A stretch of 64,000 nucleotides of DNA from Chara braunii (lineage: Eukaryota > Streptophyta > Charophyceae > Charales > Characeae): contig BFEA01000293.1 of NCBI GenBank assembly GCA_003427395.1, positions 235,410 through 299,409 on the forward strand. The letters are read 5' to 3'. Shown here one piece after another: positions 12,725 through 23,515 of this stretch; positions within the stretch are counted from its first letter, which is position 1, and each line of letters begins with the position of its first letter. The position numbers were made by a program, and so were the translations under genes. The notes under the pieces were generated by a model. It saw only the letters and a program-made list of their open reading frames with translations, was not told where the DNA came from and searched no databases.

Positions 12725-12780
12725 CTGCCTTCAGAACTCCTCCTGAGTTCCGGTAGAGCTCCCGCAATCGGTGGGCAGAC
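12725..12780. repeat. Conserved LTR box (CTGCCTTCAGAACTCCTCC ... CAATCGGTGGGC)
   Basis: A ~55-bp box containing CCTGCCT(C/T)CAGAACTCC and CCCGCAATCGGTGGGC recurs at about 688-742, 12,720-12,777, 31,134-31,176, 35,589-35,640, 35,768-35,815 and 57,345-57,395. It stays recognisable where surrounding LTR sequence does not, so it is a good tag for fragments of this family. Confidence 0.6.
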
Positions 12781-13192
12781 TCCCGACAGAGTCTCGCTAC
12801 GGTCCTACGGGTTGCAATCCCGCCTACCGCCTTCCTCTCAGAACAGGATTAGACTTAGATTAAGAAGGACAGAAAGAGGGGTCTGAGACTCTCGAGATAC
12901 AAGAGGGGGACAAACTCAACTTTTAGGAGAGGGTCTTGTAATCTTCATGCGTCTGAGGGCCTCGCAATGATAGTTAGAACATGCAGCAGCTTGGTCAAAC
13001 TGTCGCCCTACCGCCTACTGTCGATTCCCTACCGCCTCTCCAACTCTGAGGAATGACCCCTCTTCCAGCAATCTCAACCACCCCACAAGCTTGCAATCCT
13101 AAGTTTGTGGTCATAGGAGTGCTTACAGCCCTTGAGGCTCGCCTCTGGCTACCTCAACCGGTAGTATGGGCAACGCACCAACTGGTAAGGAA

Positions 13193-13336
13193 GCCTGTAA
13201 TCTTCAAAGTTTGCTCCTTGCTGTTCCGGCCGACAGGATGGGCTTCATACCACCCTACGAACAAGCCTGCAATCTTTCTGGCTTGCTCCTTGCTATTCCG
13301 ACTTACAGGATGAGCTTCATACCACCCTACGAACAA
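13193..13336. repeat. 72-bp tandem duplication (5' LTR copy)
   Basis: This is the counterpart of 1,158-1,301 in the other LTR: two 72-bp units starting GCCTG(T/C)AATCTT and ending CCTACGAACAA. Confidence 0.8.
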
Positions 13337-15958
13337 ACTTGCTATCTTCTCCCCGCTGTTTACTCGCAGCTAGTTCATTTTGGCAGAAATAGCAGTTTGT
13401 CGGCCACCAGGAAGACCTTCAGACTCGCACTTAGCCTTCGGTCACTCCATTTGACATAGTGGGTTGTGCTCTTGCCGGTGCTTAAGCACTCATTTTTACG
13501 ACTTTTCTCCTCATTGGCGCTCTACCTGGCATAAGTGGACTGCGTATCGACCAATCGGGTAAACCTCCGATCCCTGTGGCTGCTCCTCCGAATGGCAAGG
13601 TAGACGGTACCTCGGCCAGCGGGTAACTCCTCGGTTCACCTCTCATCCCTCTCTCCCTGGGCGAATTGCAACTACTGTGTCCATTGCCCATGATCCGATC
13701 TTCAGCACCATGTCCCAAACTTAATAATTTCCCTGCTAGAACACGACCGGATACACAATGTTTCCAGCCACTGCGCGCAGAGATATCGAGAAAGACTATT
13801 CCGCCGTCAGGATGAGCAGCACACTGGAAATCAAGTAAGCCACTGACCCCGCAGCCTGGTCTCACGCCCCTCGATCACCGGGCTGGATGAAAACGGAATG
13901 AATTTTCCGCTAGAGCGCGGAAAGATACTTTTCACACTCCCTTCTTCTTTGGCACGCAGCCTCCGAACTCCCTATCCATAAAACCGCCACCCAGATTCGA
14001 AATCTGACACGGCCAATTAACTCAAAACGATTCCAATCTTCATTTTCGCCTTTTACTTCACCGAACTTCGTCAAGAATCAAGAGAGGTACACGCTTCTAT
14101 CTTCTTGCTCAACTCTTCGCGCACCTCTTGTTCCCCTTACCTCTTCGTATATAGCCCCACTCGCCGAGCCAAGCTCATAACTCGATTCGCCAGACCACGC
14201 AAACTCAGTTAAGCAGTTTTTCATGGTTGATTCCGTTAGGAATCGAGAGAGCTAAGTGTTTTTCATCCTACCTTCCCCTCTTCTCCGCCATATCTCGACG
14301 CACTAATTTTTCTTTCTAGCTCCTATCCTACGAAATTTCCAACCGAACTTACTTCAAAATCAGGTTCGCAGTCCCTAAAAACTCCCGATTTGAATCCTCC
14401 CTTGCCTGATTTCATTACGAAACGGGAGAGAACCATACTTTCTTCCCTTGCTTCCTCTCTACCATCGCTATCTCCGCGCACGTCACCTTCGTACTAACTC
14501 TCACTCTACTAATATATTGCCAAAACTAACACTCCCACTAGGTTCACCCGGTTCAGAAACCCCCATCCCGCATCTCTCTGCACCTGATTTTGTTATGAAT
14601 CAAGTGCGCTATTAGTTCCCTTCCTCGCCATACCCACCATTGTCCCTTCGCCATATCCCCCTGCATGCGCTTTCGGCCTCTTAGTGGCTGGGTTCAGGCC
14701 CCCTTTTCTTCTCCTAGCTTCGTGCCTCCGCCTCTTCACCTCATTCGGAAGTACCTCGCACGAATACATGCCCAGATTCACTTTGCCCTCATTCCCTTCG
14801 TTCGTCCTGCGCCAGACTGTGCTCCAACGTAGTCACCACGACGGTTGTTGGTCGATACAGTCAGTGGGGGTGACAGCTGCAGCGCACGACCCTGGTTCGA
14901 CCGTCGTAGCTGCTCCAGCGTCGAGATTAGTAGGAGGGCGCAGATCCGCTCCAAGCCTGCAGCGTGAGTCTCACCAAGTGTTTTTCCGGTGCAAATCTTG
15001 GTAGTAGTAGTAGACAGTCAAGTGGGAACTTTTGAAGACCGAGGTGGAAAAAGTTCCAACGACCATTGGCACCGCTGCGCACCTCCTTACGGTGCCCTCG
15101 GTCACTGTCTCCTTCCCCTTGCGAAACCATCCGCCCTGAATAGCTACATGCACTGAGGCACTCAGCCTGTGCTTAGCCCTCCCGACTCTGCCTTTACTAG
15201 GAATCGAAGGGCACAACCTGTTGTATGACCCTCGCCGTGAAGCAGGTGAAAAGGGTGCCCAACGCAAATCTTATTGGCACGTATTCAGGTGAGAGTTGTG
15301 GAGACCAAAATTTGGGGACTTGTTCGGTAGGACCGCTATTATGATCCACTGCCGCTTCTACCCTGGTGCGCTCGTCTCTCCACGCCTCGACACGTCCCAC
15401 CGGCCCTCGAGGCTCAACGACCATGCCCACGCTCAGACCTCTCGCCGCGGACTGCAGGCGGGCACCGGGCGTCACTACAGAAAACCCCTGCAACCCAAGT
15501 GCCTTCCTCCTCGTGGGCTTAGTCACCCACCAGCTCGCATACACGGTTGAACTCTTTGGTTCGTGTTTGGACACGGTCGAGGGATTCTGCCGGCACTCAG
15601 AGCACGCTTGAATCCCAGGTCAACCAAAAGTGACGTGCGCTTAAGGTCCTCGACCGCCGTTACGGCCTAAAAAATCCGACGACTTGTCCGAATCAGGGAA
15701 CGTCAGTGCATAAAAATATTTATACAGAAAAACTGCTAGCAGTGTTCTGGCGTCGCTGACAACAAAACCAAAGGGCTAGCCCCGCCGGACCCTCAACTTC
15801 TCGGTTCCTTCGCCCAACTCTAACACCCCGCGTGTGCCGCACACCTCGGCGAGGGCGTAGACATCCTCTTATACGTGCGTCGTCAAGCGGACGAGGCCGC
15901 ATTAGAGCGACTTGCGGAAACCACGTCAAATCTCCTTGTAAGGGTGCTTCGTACGACA

Positions 15959-17862
15959 GCTTCGAAAAACAAACCCCACCAGGGAAAATGTCAACTGGTT
16001 TAAGGCACAATAGTTTAGTAGGTTAGGAATTTCGTTACTCATATGATAGCATAGTGCTAAGAAAGCTAAATTGAACAAATTGAAGATTAACCAATGTAAA
16101 TAACAAATGAAGTAAAAACAAACAAATAAAAGTGATAAAAAGTCAGACTAAGTTCACAAATTTTGACCAAAAAAATACTAAATAACCTTCACTGGATCCT
16201 ATATTCTATTACTTTCCGAAATCATTCAGTTTAAGATACACACTAGTAAAATGACCCACTATAATGTTTATCCTACTATTCAATATAATTTAATCGAGGG
16301 TCAATCAAACATTGTGACAACCTCCACTAAAAATTGATTCCTACTACTTTATAAACCCAATCAATCTGTATTCAAACAAGTAGTATGAGGACCCGCATTT
16401 GAAGTTTTTATCATATCAAGTCATCTTCGTACAATTTAGCAGCAACGTGAACCGCATTGGAGACTTCTTATAATGAGGCAAGCAATATGATGACTGTGAC
16501 TATAATCTCTATCCTAAGTAATCGAAACGCAGATGATTAATACGATAACTCACATTAGACACTCTTACTATTGCCAATATTAATAAATATGAATTCAAAC
16601 AAGTACGAGGACAACTCACACTGAAGTCTCTATCCTATTCAAATCTTTATCCTAAGTAATCGAAATGTAGATAAGTAGCATAATAACTCACATTAGAGGT
16701 TCTTACTATTATTAATATTAATGAATATGTATTCAAATAAGTACGAGAACAACTCACACTGGAGTCTCTATCCTACTACTATTTAACGTCAAGCAATTTG
16801 AATTCAATCAAGTAACAGGACGATACACATTTTTCAAACTAATCTAATCTAAGTATATACTAATAAGACGTCATTTTGGACTTTTAATCCGAAGAACAAT
16901 AAGATGATCTTCACGGAGATTCGTATCTTATTATTTTCATAAGTTCAGTGAATAAGAAAAATAATTGCAATAGAATAACCTTCATTAAAGTTCGTATCCT
17001 ACTGCAATTAGCGAAAAATACGACGATCTTCATTAAGAGGTCTATTTTATTGTTTTTCAAAATCTGATCACTACGAGATAGTTACGGTATGACATTCACT
17101 AAGATCCCTATCCTACTATGCCTAGAAAACAATATAAAAACTTTCACTGATATCTCTCTCCTACTATTTATAACAATCATGTTAGTTTTCAACGACTCTT
17201 TCTTTTAATATCCTTAATTCATCCTTCTCTTCGTCAAGCAAACTCTTCGTATAAACATATTAATTTTTTATTTAAATTTTGTCATGAAGATTTAACAAAA
17301 TTATATTATGAGACCTAACGACATACATAGCAGTAAAGGGTAGTATTGATAGGAAGGTGTATACAAGATAGGACAACGGAGACTTCACATTGTCACACTT
17401 TTTTCAGCCAGGCCACTTCTGAGGACTAGAAAGACAAAAAACTGTCACGCAAAATTTTGTTCAATTTTTACAATAAATAAATAAATTAATATAAACCCTT
17501 TGTTGTTGCATGCGTCCGACTTCGAGCGAGACCCTTCAATTACGGTCGACGCCGATGCGCGATCTTAGGAATCCTAGATTGTGATTCGGAACAATAAATA
17601 CAAATATGCAAATAATAAATTTAAATAAAATATATAACACATCATGATTGTCAATTTAGGAGTTTGATAACTATGACAATATCAATAAAGAGCATAACAT
17701 CAAGCAGTGTCAATGAAACAAGATCATGAATGACTAACTCAAGGCAAAGACAAAGATAAATGAGGGAAGATGAACACCCATAATAATGTTAGAAAGTACA
17801 TATGAAAAAACATGACCAACACTCGCCTAAAGTCCTCACTCATCCTTTTCAAGTCCCATTCT
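15959..17862. other. AT-rich intergenic DNA with degenerate repeats
   Basis: No gene is visible. Between about 16,240 and 17,160 there are loosely repeating phrases such as TCTATCCTACTA and ACAACTCACACT, with a clear pair of ~130-bp units around 16,595-16,780. The rest is AT-rich with dense stops in all frames. Confidence 0.6.
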
Positions 17863-18257
17863 CTATTTCATTATTGACTGTTTGTCTCGAGCATCTTGAG
17901 CCACGTCTAGGTACCTCCTGAGATTGTGGTTTAGTGATGTAGAGCCACCTAAAGCCCACGAGTTCCGAATAGGTTCATCCACGGCCAAAGATTTGAAATT
18001 CAAGCATGGCACATAACTTCTTTCACATAAAAAGAAGATATGGCCTATAGAAGATCCCTTGTCTGAGATCTCGGAACTTTGATGGTTCAGTCACTGCCTC
18101 ATAGTCAATCTCTGCTGGTGAAACATACCTCTTCGCCAGGTTAACCAAATGGTCCTGGTGAGAACCATCAATGAGGTAGAAAAGGACAGGAGGCTTGGGG
18201 TACTTAGTATAATGATGTCGGATGATTGAAAACTGTTGAGTAATTAGCCGCTGATTG

Positions 18258-18356
18258 CTGAAAATTGAAAGAAGTTATGGATTATTGGATGATGCTTACT
18301 GGAAACTCACTAGTATACTTTTTGAAAGTAACAAGGTTGAGATTGATCACCTTCAC
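18258..18356 (-). other. Putative 99-bp spliceosomal intron
   Basis: On the minus strand the donor is CAG|GTGAAG, and the acceptor is CTTCTTTCAATTTTCAG preceded by a pyrimidine-rich run. Exon frames join in phase across it. Confidence 0.45.
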
Positions 18357-18457
18357 CTGAGTTTTGCCCTAACTTGCTCAAGTGTCTTTAAAGATGAGTC
18401 AGTGTAGTGTAACTTGCCATTACGATTTATGAAAGACGAACACGTACTCAATGAACT

Positions 18458-18473
18458 CCCCCCCCCCCCCCCC
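18458..18473. repeat. Poly-C tract (16 bp)
   Basis: Sixteen consecutive C lie at the broken 5' edge of the two-exon gene fragment. The run may mark a rearrangement or assembly junction. Confidence 0.9.
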
Positions 18474-18783
18474 GATTCTCTGGACAACAGGCTCTCTCGG
18501 AGTTAGTTTATGGAACTTCATATCTTGATCGGCTTCTACCTTCCATCCCCCATACTTATCTGTGCTAAACTCCTATGAATCCCCCATGAAGGCGGCCACC
18601 CGCGGCTGGCCCCCCGACCCCGCGAGCAAAGTCGCATGGCCGTGGATTTTTGAGGTTGTGTGACGGCCACTGGGGGGGTGTCGGGGTTTGGGGGGTTTGA
18701 TTGAGGTTGCACAACCCCTACCCCAACCCCTCGCAGAAGAAAGGAAAAAACAAATCCGAGAGAGGGGGGGTTAAAAATGCATT

Positions 18784-18963
18784 AAAAAAAAAAAAAAAAA
18801 AACTTCATTGATTGATTGACTGATTGATTGACTGATTGATTGATTGATTGGGATTTGGTTTCTTGATTAATTGGTTGATTGATACATTGATTGATTGATT
18901 GAATGATTGTTTGATTGGTAGGGAGGGGTCGGCCCTTCACCCCCCATCCCCCACCCCCCCACA

Positions 18964-19002
<39 letters not shown>

Positions 19003-19008
19003 GCGCGC

Positions 19009-19044
<36 letters not shown>

Positions 19045-19050
19045 GCGCAC
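18784..19050. repeat. Low-complexity cluster: poly-A, (TGAT)n, (AC)n
   Basis: A 19-bp poly-A (18,784-18,802) is followed by interrupted TGAT/GATTGA repeats to about 18,925, a C-rich stretch, then AC dinucleotides with GCGC interruptions (about 18,960-19,042). All long open frames here are repeat artefacts. The preceding 18,474-18,783 is partly G/C-rich (GGGGGGTGTCGGGG-like) and holds no gene. Confidence 0.9.
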
Positions 19051-19202
19051 GACGCAGCATAAGAAACGAGTGTGACAATGTATATTTCCATGTTCTAGCT
19101 GTAGATTCATTCGATTTCGCTCATCCTATCGATGGAATATCAAAGCGTTAAGAACCGAGTAATGTAATGCCTGTCAAATTACTCTCCCACCTACAACTTA
19201 GA

Positions 19203-19305
19203 TTTCGCATTGAATTTTGCAATTCGTTCAAACCAAAGAGCAACACTCAACTTTAATTTTGCATTGAATTTTGCAATTCGTCCAAACCAAAGAGCACCAT
19301 TAAGA
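19203..19305. repeat. ~54-bp tandem duplication
   Basis: The phrase GCATTGAATTTTGCAATTCG with its following AACCAAAGAGCA recurs with a 54-bp period (19,203-19,256 and 19,257-19,305). The remaining 19,306-20,500 is AT-rich with no supported gene. Confidence 0.7.
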
Positions 19306-20929
19306 CTCATATCGGATTAAAAAAAATCATATCTGCAATTTCACAAGCGTTGAGGGGTTGCTTGAAATTCTACCCCAAATGTAAACGACATTCTCATTAC
19401 ATCCTCAAATTATACGAACAAATGACGGTTCATATAATACAACCCATCTGCAAAAGGTATAATCAAACAATTTTTTTTACCATAACTCGTACCTTTTGAC
19501 ACGAAAAGGGTTTATTTAGTCTGCGTCCAACATAAACTTTGCTAGCAGAAAAAACAGTCCTTTTCAAGATCGATCGGTTTGTACCCACCAATCATAACTT
19601 TGGGAGTCGAGTAAGTCAGAAAACAAGAACTCAAGATAATAAAAACCTCAAGATTAACTAGTTTGGCTTGCCGATTTTTGTTTTTGACTCGAGCACGTAG
19701 GCTCAGTTCGACCTTTTATCAATCGAGGTTATTGCATTTCCAATTCCAAAAACGTCTAGCAACTATTGACAGCACGACAAATATAATGAATGTGCGTAAA
19801 ATCGAGAAAGAGAGGAGGAGATAACCACCTCACGGAGTATACCTTGCATCTCAAGCTTTCATAATACAATATCCGATTTTGAAACTGAGAAATTCCGTTA
19901 ACGCTCCTCGATTAACACCAGAGAAAGAGGCAGGCTAGCCAATCTATATATACGTTGGATAGGAAAATGATTATCTAATAAGCCCCACTTAATGGAGACC
20001 TACAATAATTTAAAAAGGGAGATATAATCAACTATAGATTCGTATAGAATGTATTTTCAATCACCCACTTGCAACTTTATTTAAGAGAGTAACGCTAAAA
20101 GCCTTAGGCATAAAATAACTTAACTTTTAATTTTCCAATAGACTTGATTGAATTTAGTCAACACCTCCAACACTCGACTTCATATCCCCTTTTCGATGGT
20201 CGTCTTGGGGACTGTGGTCGTGTGCAATAAGTTATCTCTGTCTTGTCAGATCCAATAAATTCATTGCACAACGAGGTCCAATCAAATATGAGTCCCTGCA
20301 TTGATAACTTACTCTCCGAGGCTATCCTCTCATTTCTTCAAACAACAACTACCAGTAGCGTTGATTTCACTAGTAAGCGAAGGAAAACCTCTCATCGAAT
20401 AAGATATATATCGACTCATTTTCAAAAAGTTAAGGGCAATTAATCATTTATAAAAAAGTTGACACCAACTACCACAACAACTCTTTCATAACCCCACACA
20501 AGTTTCACCACAATATCAAGCCTCATCTCCTTACACCATAGTCAATGGTCAAACTCGGATCTCACCTGTGATGAGACCAATCATCCATTAAAAATGGTTG
20601 ATGACAACAAGTATCTACTCACAATTCCCACATAGCTCTCTTGAAAATACATATTTCTTAATGACGAGTTTGCAAAAGAATCGCCATCCACATTCTACCA
20701 GACAAAAACCTATTAATGTGAACACTAAGAGCACCCAGATTAGACAACCAAGAAGGCAATAACAACTTGAAATATGGTATTGGACGTAAGTTAATAATAG
20801 CCATGTACTTTCGCACAAACTCATTATTCATATCCCACTCAGGATCTGTCTGTCCGACTTCAACACCCTGCTCCCTTGTGAAAATTAGAGGATGCAGAGA
20901 TGACGAGGTATAAAAAAAAACAGGAATGA

Positions 20930-21325
20930 TGGCTACAACTAAGCCCATCAGATAGTAACCGCATGCTGAGGTGCACGATAACGACAATGAGTCGGAGGAG
21001 AGGACTACACTTTTACGATGACGTCAACCCCTTCGTATACAAGAAGTTTCTCATGAAATCCAACATCTACAATTAGTCTTTCACTGCCAATTTTCGGTTG
21101 ACACATCTCACCATTATTCCTATGTAGAAGTGTAAGGTTACAATAGCAACTGAGATATTTGAGGGTATAAAGGCGTTGGAGAACTCAATCAATCAGCACG
21201 CTCAGAATCTCGTGAAGGAGAAGGTCCGATCATCTTATGTTTTATCTGAGGATTGTACTTTGAACTACGATCACTTGTGGTCACTCATTGACGATAGCAG
21301 TGAAAATAATAACCAAACTGCGTAA
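20930..21325 (+). pseudogene. Unrecognised protein fragment, tandem copy A, two in-frame TAGs
   Basis: A 132-codon plus-strand frame between TGA (20,927-20,929) and TAA (21,323-21,325) is interrupted only by TAG at 21,074-21,076 and 21,125-21,127. Its content is protein-like (FYDDVNPFVYKKFLMKSNIY, EIFEGIKALENSINQHAQNL, SSYVLSEDCTLNYDHLWSLI). Copy B keeps exactly the same frame, length, both TAGs and final stop, although the copies differ at many codons. By eye, replacement changes outnumber synonymous ones by about 3 to 1, as expected without selection, so both copies are probably decaying. The family is not recognised, and the upstream part is not identifiable. Confidence 0.5.
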
Positions 21326-21975
21326 TGTAGATGGTATGTAATAAGTTAGGAGAGAGAAAATGATGTTAACCCTTCGCTCCGAAAGAGCTCTCACGTAAGA
21401 TTTTGACTATCCCAAACTCTTCATAACAACTAATATTTTGTTCGTACAACCACCCTCACTTGGTTGTCGGTACCCAACATGTCAGAAGTAATCAATGCTC
21501 AAATGAGAGCAATAGTCGGGATAAATGGCCATGTGCTGACAAAATGAGTTTTTTCACCACAATATAAAGCTTGGTCTCCTTACACTATAGTTAATGGTCA
21601 AGCTCGGATCTCACCTGTGATGAGACCGATCATCCATAGAAAACGATTGACACCAAAAATTATCTACTCATAATTCCCACACAGCTCGCTTGAAAATACA
21701 TATTTGTTAATGACGAGTTTGCAAAAGAATCACAATCCACATTTTACCAGGCAAAGACCTATTAATGTGAACACTAAGAGCACAAAAATTAGACAACCAA
21801 GAAGGCAATAACAACCGGAATATAACATTGGGCCCAAGTTGATAATAGCCACGTACTTTCACGCAAACTCATTATTCATATCCCACTCAGGATCTGTCCG
21901 TCCGGCTTCAACACCCCACTCCCTTGTGAAAATTAGAGAACGCAAAAATGACGAAGTATAAAAAAAGAGGAATGA

Positions 21976-22371
21976 TGGCTACAACTAAACTCATCGAATA
22001 GTAACCGCGTATTGAGGTGCCTGATAAAGTCAACGAGTTGGGGGAAAGGACTAGACTTTTACGATGACTTCAACCCCTTCGTATACAAGAAGTTTCTCAC
22101 GAAATCCAACTGCTATAGTTAGCCTTTCACTGTCAATTTCCGATTCACATATCTCACCACTATTCCTATGTAGAAGTGTAAGGTTACAATAGCAATTCAG
22201 ATATTTGAGGACATAAAGGCATTGAACAACTCAATCAATCAACACACTCAAACTCTCGTAAAGAAAAAGTTTCGATCATCTTATGTTTTCTCTGTGGATT
22301 GTACTTTGAACTACAATCACTGATGGTCACTCATTGACAATGGCAATAAAGAGAATAAGCAAGTTGCGTAA
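21976..22371 (+). pseudogene. Unrecognised protein fragment, tandem copy B, three in-frame stops
   Basis: This is the duplicate of 20,930-21,325 with no indel over 396 bp. The two TAGs of copy A are conserved, and an extra TGA at 22,321-22,323 replaces a Leu codon (TTG in copy A). The end is TAA at 22,369-22,371 after KENKQVA. Recognisable shared stretches are NPFVYKKFL, KCKVTIA, IKAL, SINQH, RSSYV and DCTLNY. The function is unknown. Confidence 0.5.
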
Positions 22372-22684
22372 TGTAGATGGTATGTGGTTAACTAGGAGAG
22401 AGAAAATAACGTGAGCCCTTCGCTCTGAAAGAGCTCTCTCGTAAGAGTCTGACCATCCCAAACTCTTCACAACAACTAATATTTTATTCGCATGACCATC
22501 CTCACTTGGCTGTCGGTACCCAGCTTGTCACTAGTAATCATGCTCAAATAAGAGCACTGGTCAGGATAAATGACCATGTGCTAACAAAATGAGCAAGGTC
22601 CGCAAGAAAGAAAAAGATGACGTCAACCACTGTACTCACGAGCCTTGCTTGTCTTCTGGTGCTGGACTCAAACGGTGGTCTTGA

Positions 22685-22876
22685 CTTTTGTACTTCGTGT
22701 GGGGCCATTAGTACCCGCGCGTCTCTCTCTCTCTCTCTCCTGCCTGTAACTGCCCCGCGGCCTCAGCACCTCTGTTGAGAGCTGACCTTTGGGCAGTCCT
22801 CTACAGGTGCTGACTTTTGTAGTTCGCGTAGGGCCATTAGTATCCGCGTGCCTGCTTTTTTTTTTTCCTCTCTCTC

Positions 22877-22915
<39 letters not shown>

Positions 22916-22916
22916 N

Positions 22917-22981
<65 letters not shown>

Positions 22982-23115
22982 ACACACACACACACACATA
23001 CACACACACACACACACTCTCACTCTCGTTCTCTCTCCTGCCTGTAACTGCCCCGCGGTCTCAACGCCTCCGTCGAGAGACGGCTTTTGGGCAGTCCTCT
23101 ACATGTGCTGCTGGT
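22685..23115. repeat. Duplicated segment split by an expanded CA/CT microsatellite
   Basis: A ~130-bp unit (GGGGCCATTAGTACCCGCG ... CTGTAACTGCCCCGCGG ... TTTGGGCAGTCCTCTAC) at 22,685-22,815 recurs at 22,816-23,115, where it is interrupted by CT and a ~140-bp CA array (22,881-23,019, with one N at 22,916). The duplicated part includes the C-terminal coding sequence of the minus-strand pseudogene at 23,061-23,515. Confidence 0.8.
22881..23019. repeat. (CA)n microsatellite with a single N
   Basis: About 140 bp of CA repeats with a few TA interruptions, plus an N at 22,916. Flanking TC runs make this a typical unstable locus. Frames through it (poly-His/Thr or Cys/Val) are artefacts. Confidence 0.95.
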
Positions 23116-23515
23116 GGGTGGTCCCTTCGCCACTGGTTCAGCCCATGCCATGATCGTGTCTCCTCGTCTCTCCCCTTGCTCTCTGCTTTGGAGTCGAGGT
23201 CCAAGTCCTATTGTTCCCTTTCGATAGTCCCAATCGAAGTCTTGGTGTTGTGGTAGGCGATAGTGACCTCAAGTTGGGCGTTAACATGGTCATGCCGAAG
23301 TGTTCTTTCCACCCTGTTCTTGGCCTCTATAATCGCCGCCTGCAACTTCTGGTCTTCCTCATCCCTTCCTTTCTACTCTCTTTGACATTGGTTCTTAGCC
23401 TAACATCTTCCCCGTCAAAATTCAGGATCGTTGTGATCGAGGGATCTTCGAAGAACACTAAAACCCAACGTACCAACAGTTTGGCTTCAGAGTTTAGCAC
23501 CTGATGCACGCACAC
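23061..23515 (-). pseudogene. Unrecognised charged-protein fragment, frameshifted and with a TAG
   Basis: On the minus strand one frame reads LLVRWVLVFFEDPSITTILN and FDGEDVRLRTNVKESRKEG from 23,515 down to about 23,390. After a one-base frameshift the next frame continues with RDEEDQKLQAAIIEAKNRVE, DHVNAQLEVTIAYHNTKTS and IGTIEREQ, through a TAG at 23,208-23,210, to DLDLDSKAESKGRDEETRSW, VEDCPKAVSRRRR and TGA at 23,061-23,063. The stretch 22,763-22,815 is a second copy of the C-terminus (VEDCPKVSSQQRC then stop), which supports the frame. Its charged, helical character could suit a gag or coiled-coil protein, but the family is not recognised. Confidence 0.45.

Larger units (their letters stand above)
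9129..15958 (-). mobile_element. 5' LTR, 6.83 kb, of the gag-only retrotransposon
   Basis: On the minus strand the LTR starts TGTCGTACGAAG at 15,958 and ends GCGCTCGACA at 9,129, giving the canonical TG...CA ends inside a 5-bp terminal inverted repeat TGTCG/CGACA. The PBS follows two bases later. The part from about 12,130 to 15,958 is collinear with the 3' LTR at 97-3,950; the part from 9,129 to about 12,100 has its best match in the diverged LTR at 27,271-30,400. At 6.8 kb it is unusually long, since plant LTRs are mostly 0.1-5 kb. It contains iterated CATAAGTTTGGGTGG boxes, a 72-bp tandem duplication and ~170-bp sub-repeats, and a single N at 10,047. Frames inside it are treated as noise. 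Confidence 0.8.
17863..18473 (-). pseudogene. Unrecognised two-exon gene fragment, frameshifted
   Basis: Read on the minus strand, a frame is open from the poly-C tract at 18,473 to 18,357 (for example INRNGKLHYTDSSLKTLEQV). It ends in CTCAG followed by a good donor GTGAAG. A 99-bp intron (18,258-18,356) ends in a pyrimidine-rich run and TTTTCAG, and exon 2 resumes in the matching phase (AG|C = Ser). Exon 2 runs about 78 codons with protein-like content (YPKPPVLFYLIDGSHQDHLV, SPAEIDYEAVTEPSKFRDLR) to TGA at 18,023-18,025. The adjacent frame then continues (SYVPCLNFKSLAVDEPIRNS, RRYLDVAQDARDK) to TAG at 17,863-17,865, implying one frameshift. I do not recognise the family. The start is missing, cut off at the poly-C run. 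The phase-compatible intron argues that it was a real spliced gene. Confidence 0.5.
20503..22593. repeat. Tandem duplication of a ~1,047-bp segment
   Basis: Unit A (about 20,503-21,548) and unit B (about 21,549-22,593) are collinear with an offset of 1,046-1,049 bp at roughly 85-90% identity. Shared landmarks include CTCGGATCTCACCTGTGATG (20,554 and 21,603) and ATGTGCT(G/A)ACAAAATGAG at each unit end. Each unit carries one pseudogene copy listed separately. Confidence 0.85.

Noticed and set aside
18782-19151. Open frames rich in Cys/Val or Thr/His
   Set aside because: Translations of AC/GT dinucleotide runs; no independent coding signal.
22763-23023. Long CV-rich frame through the CA array
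   Set aside because: Microsatellite translation apart from its last ~15 codons, which belong to the duplicated C-terminus described separately.
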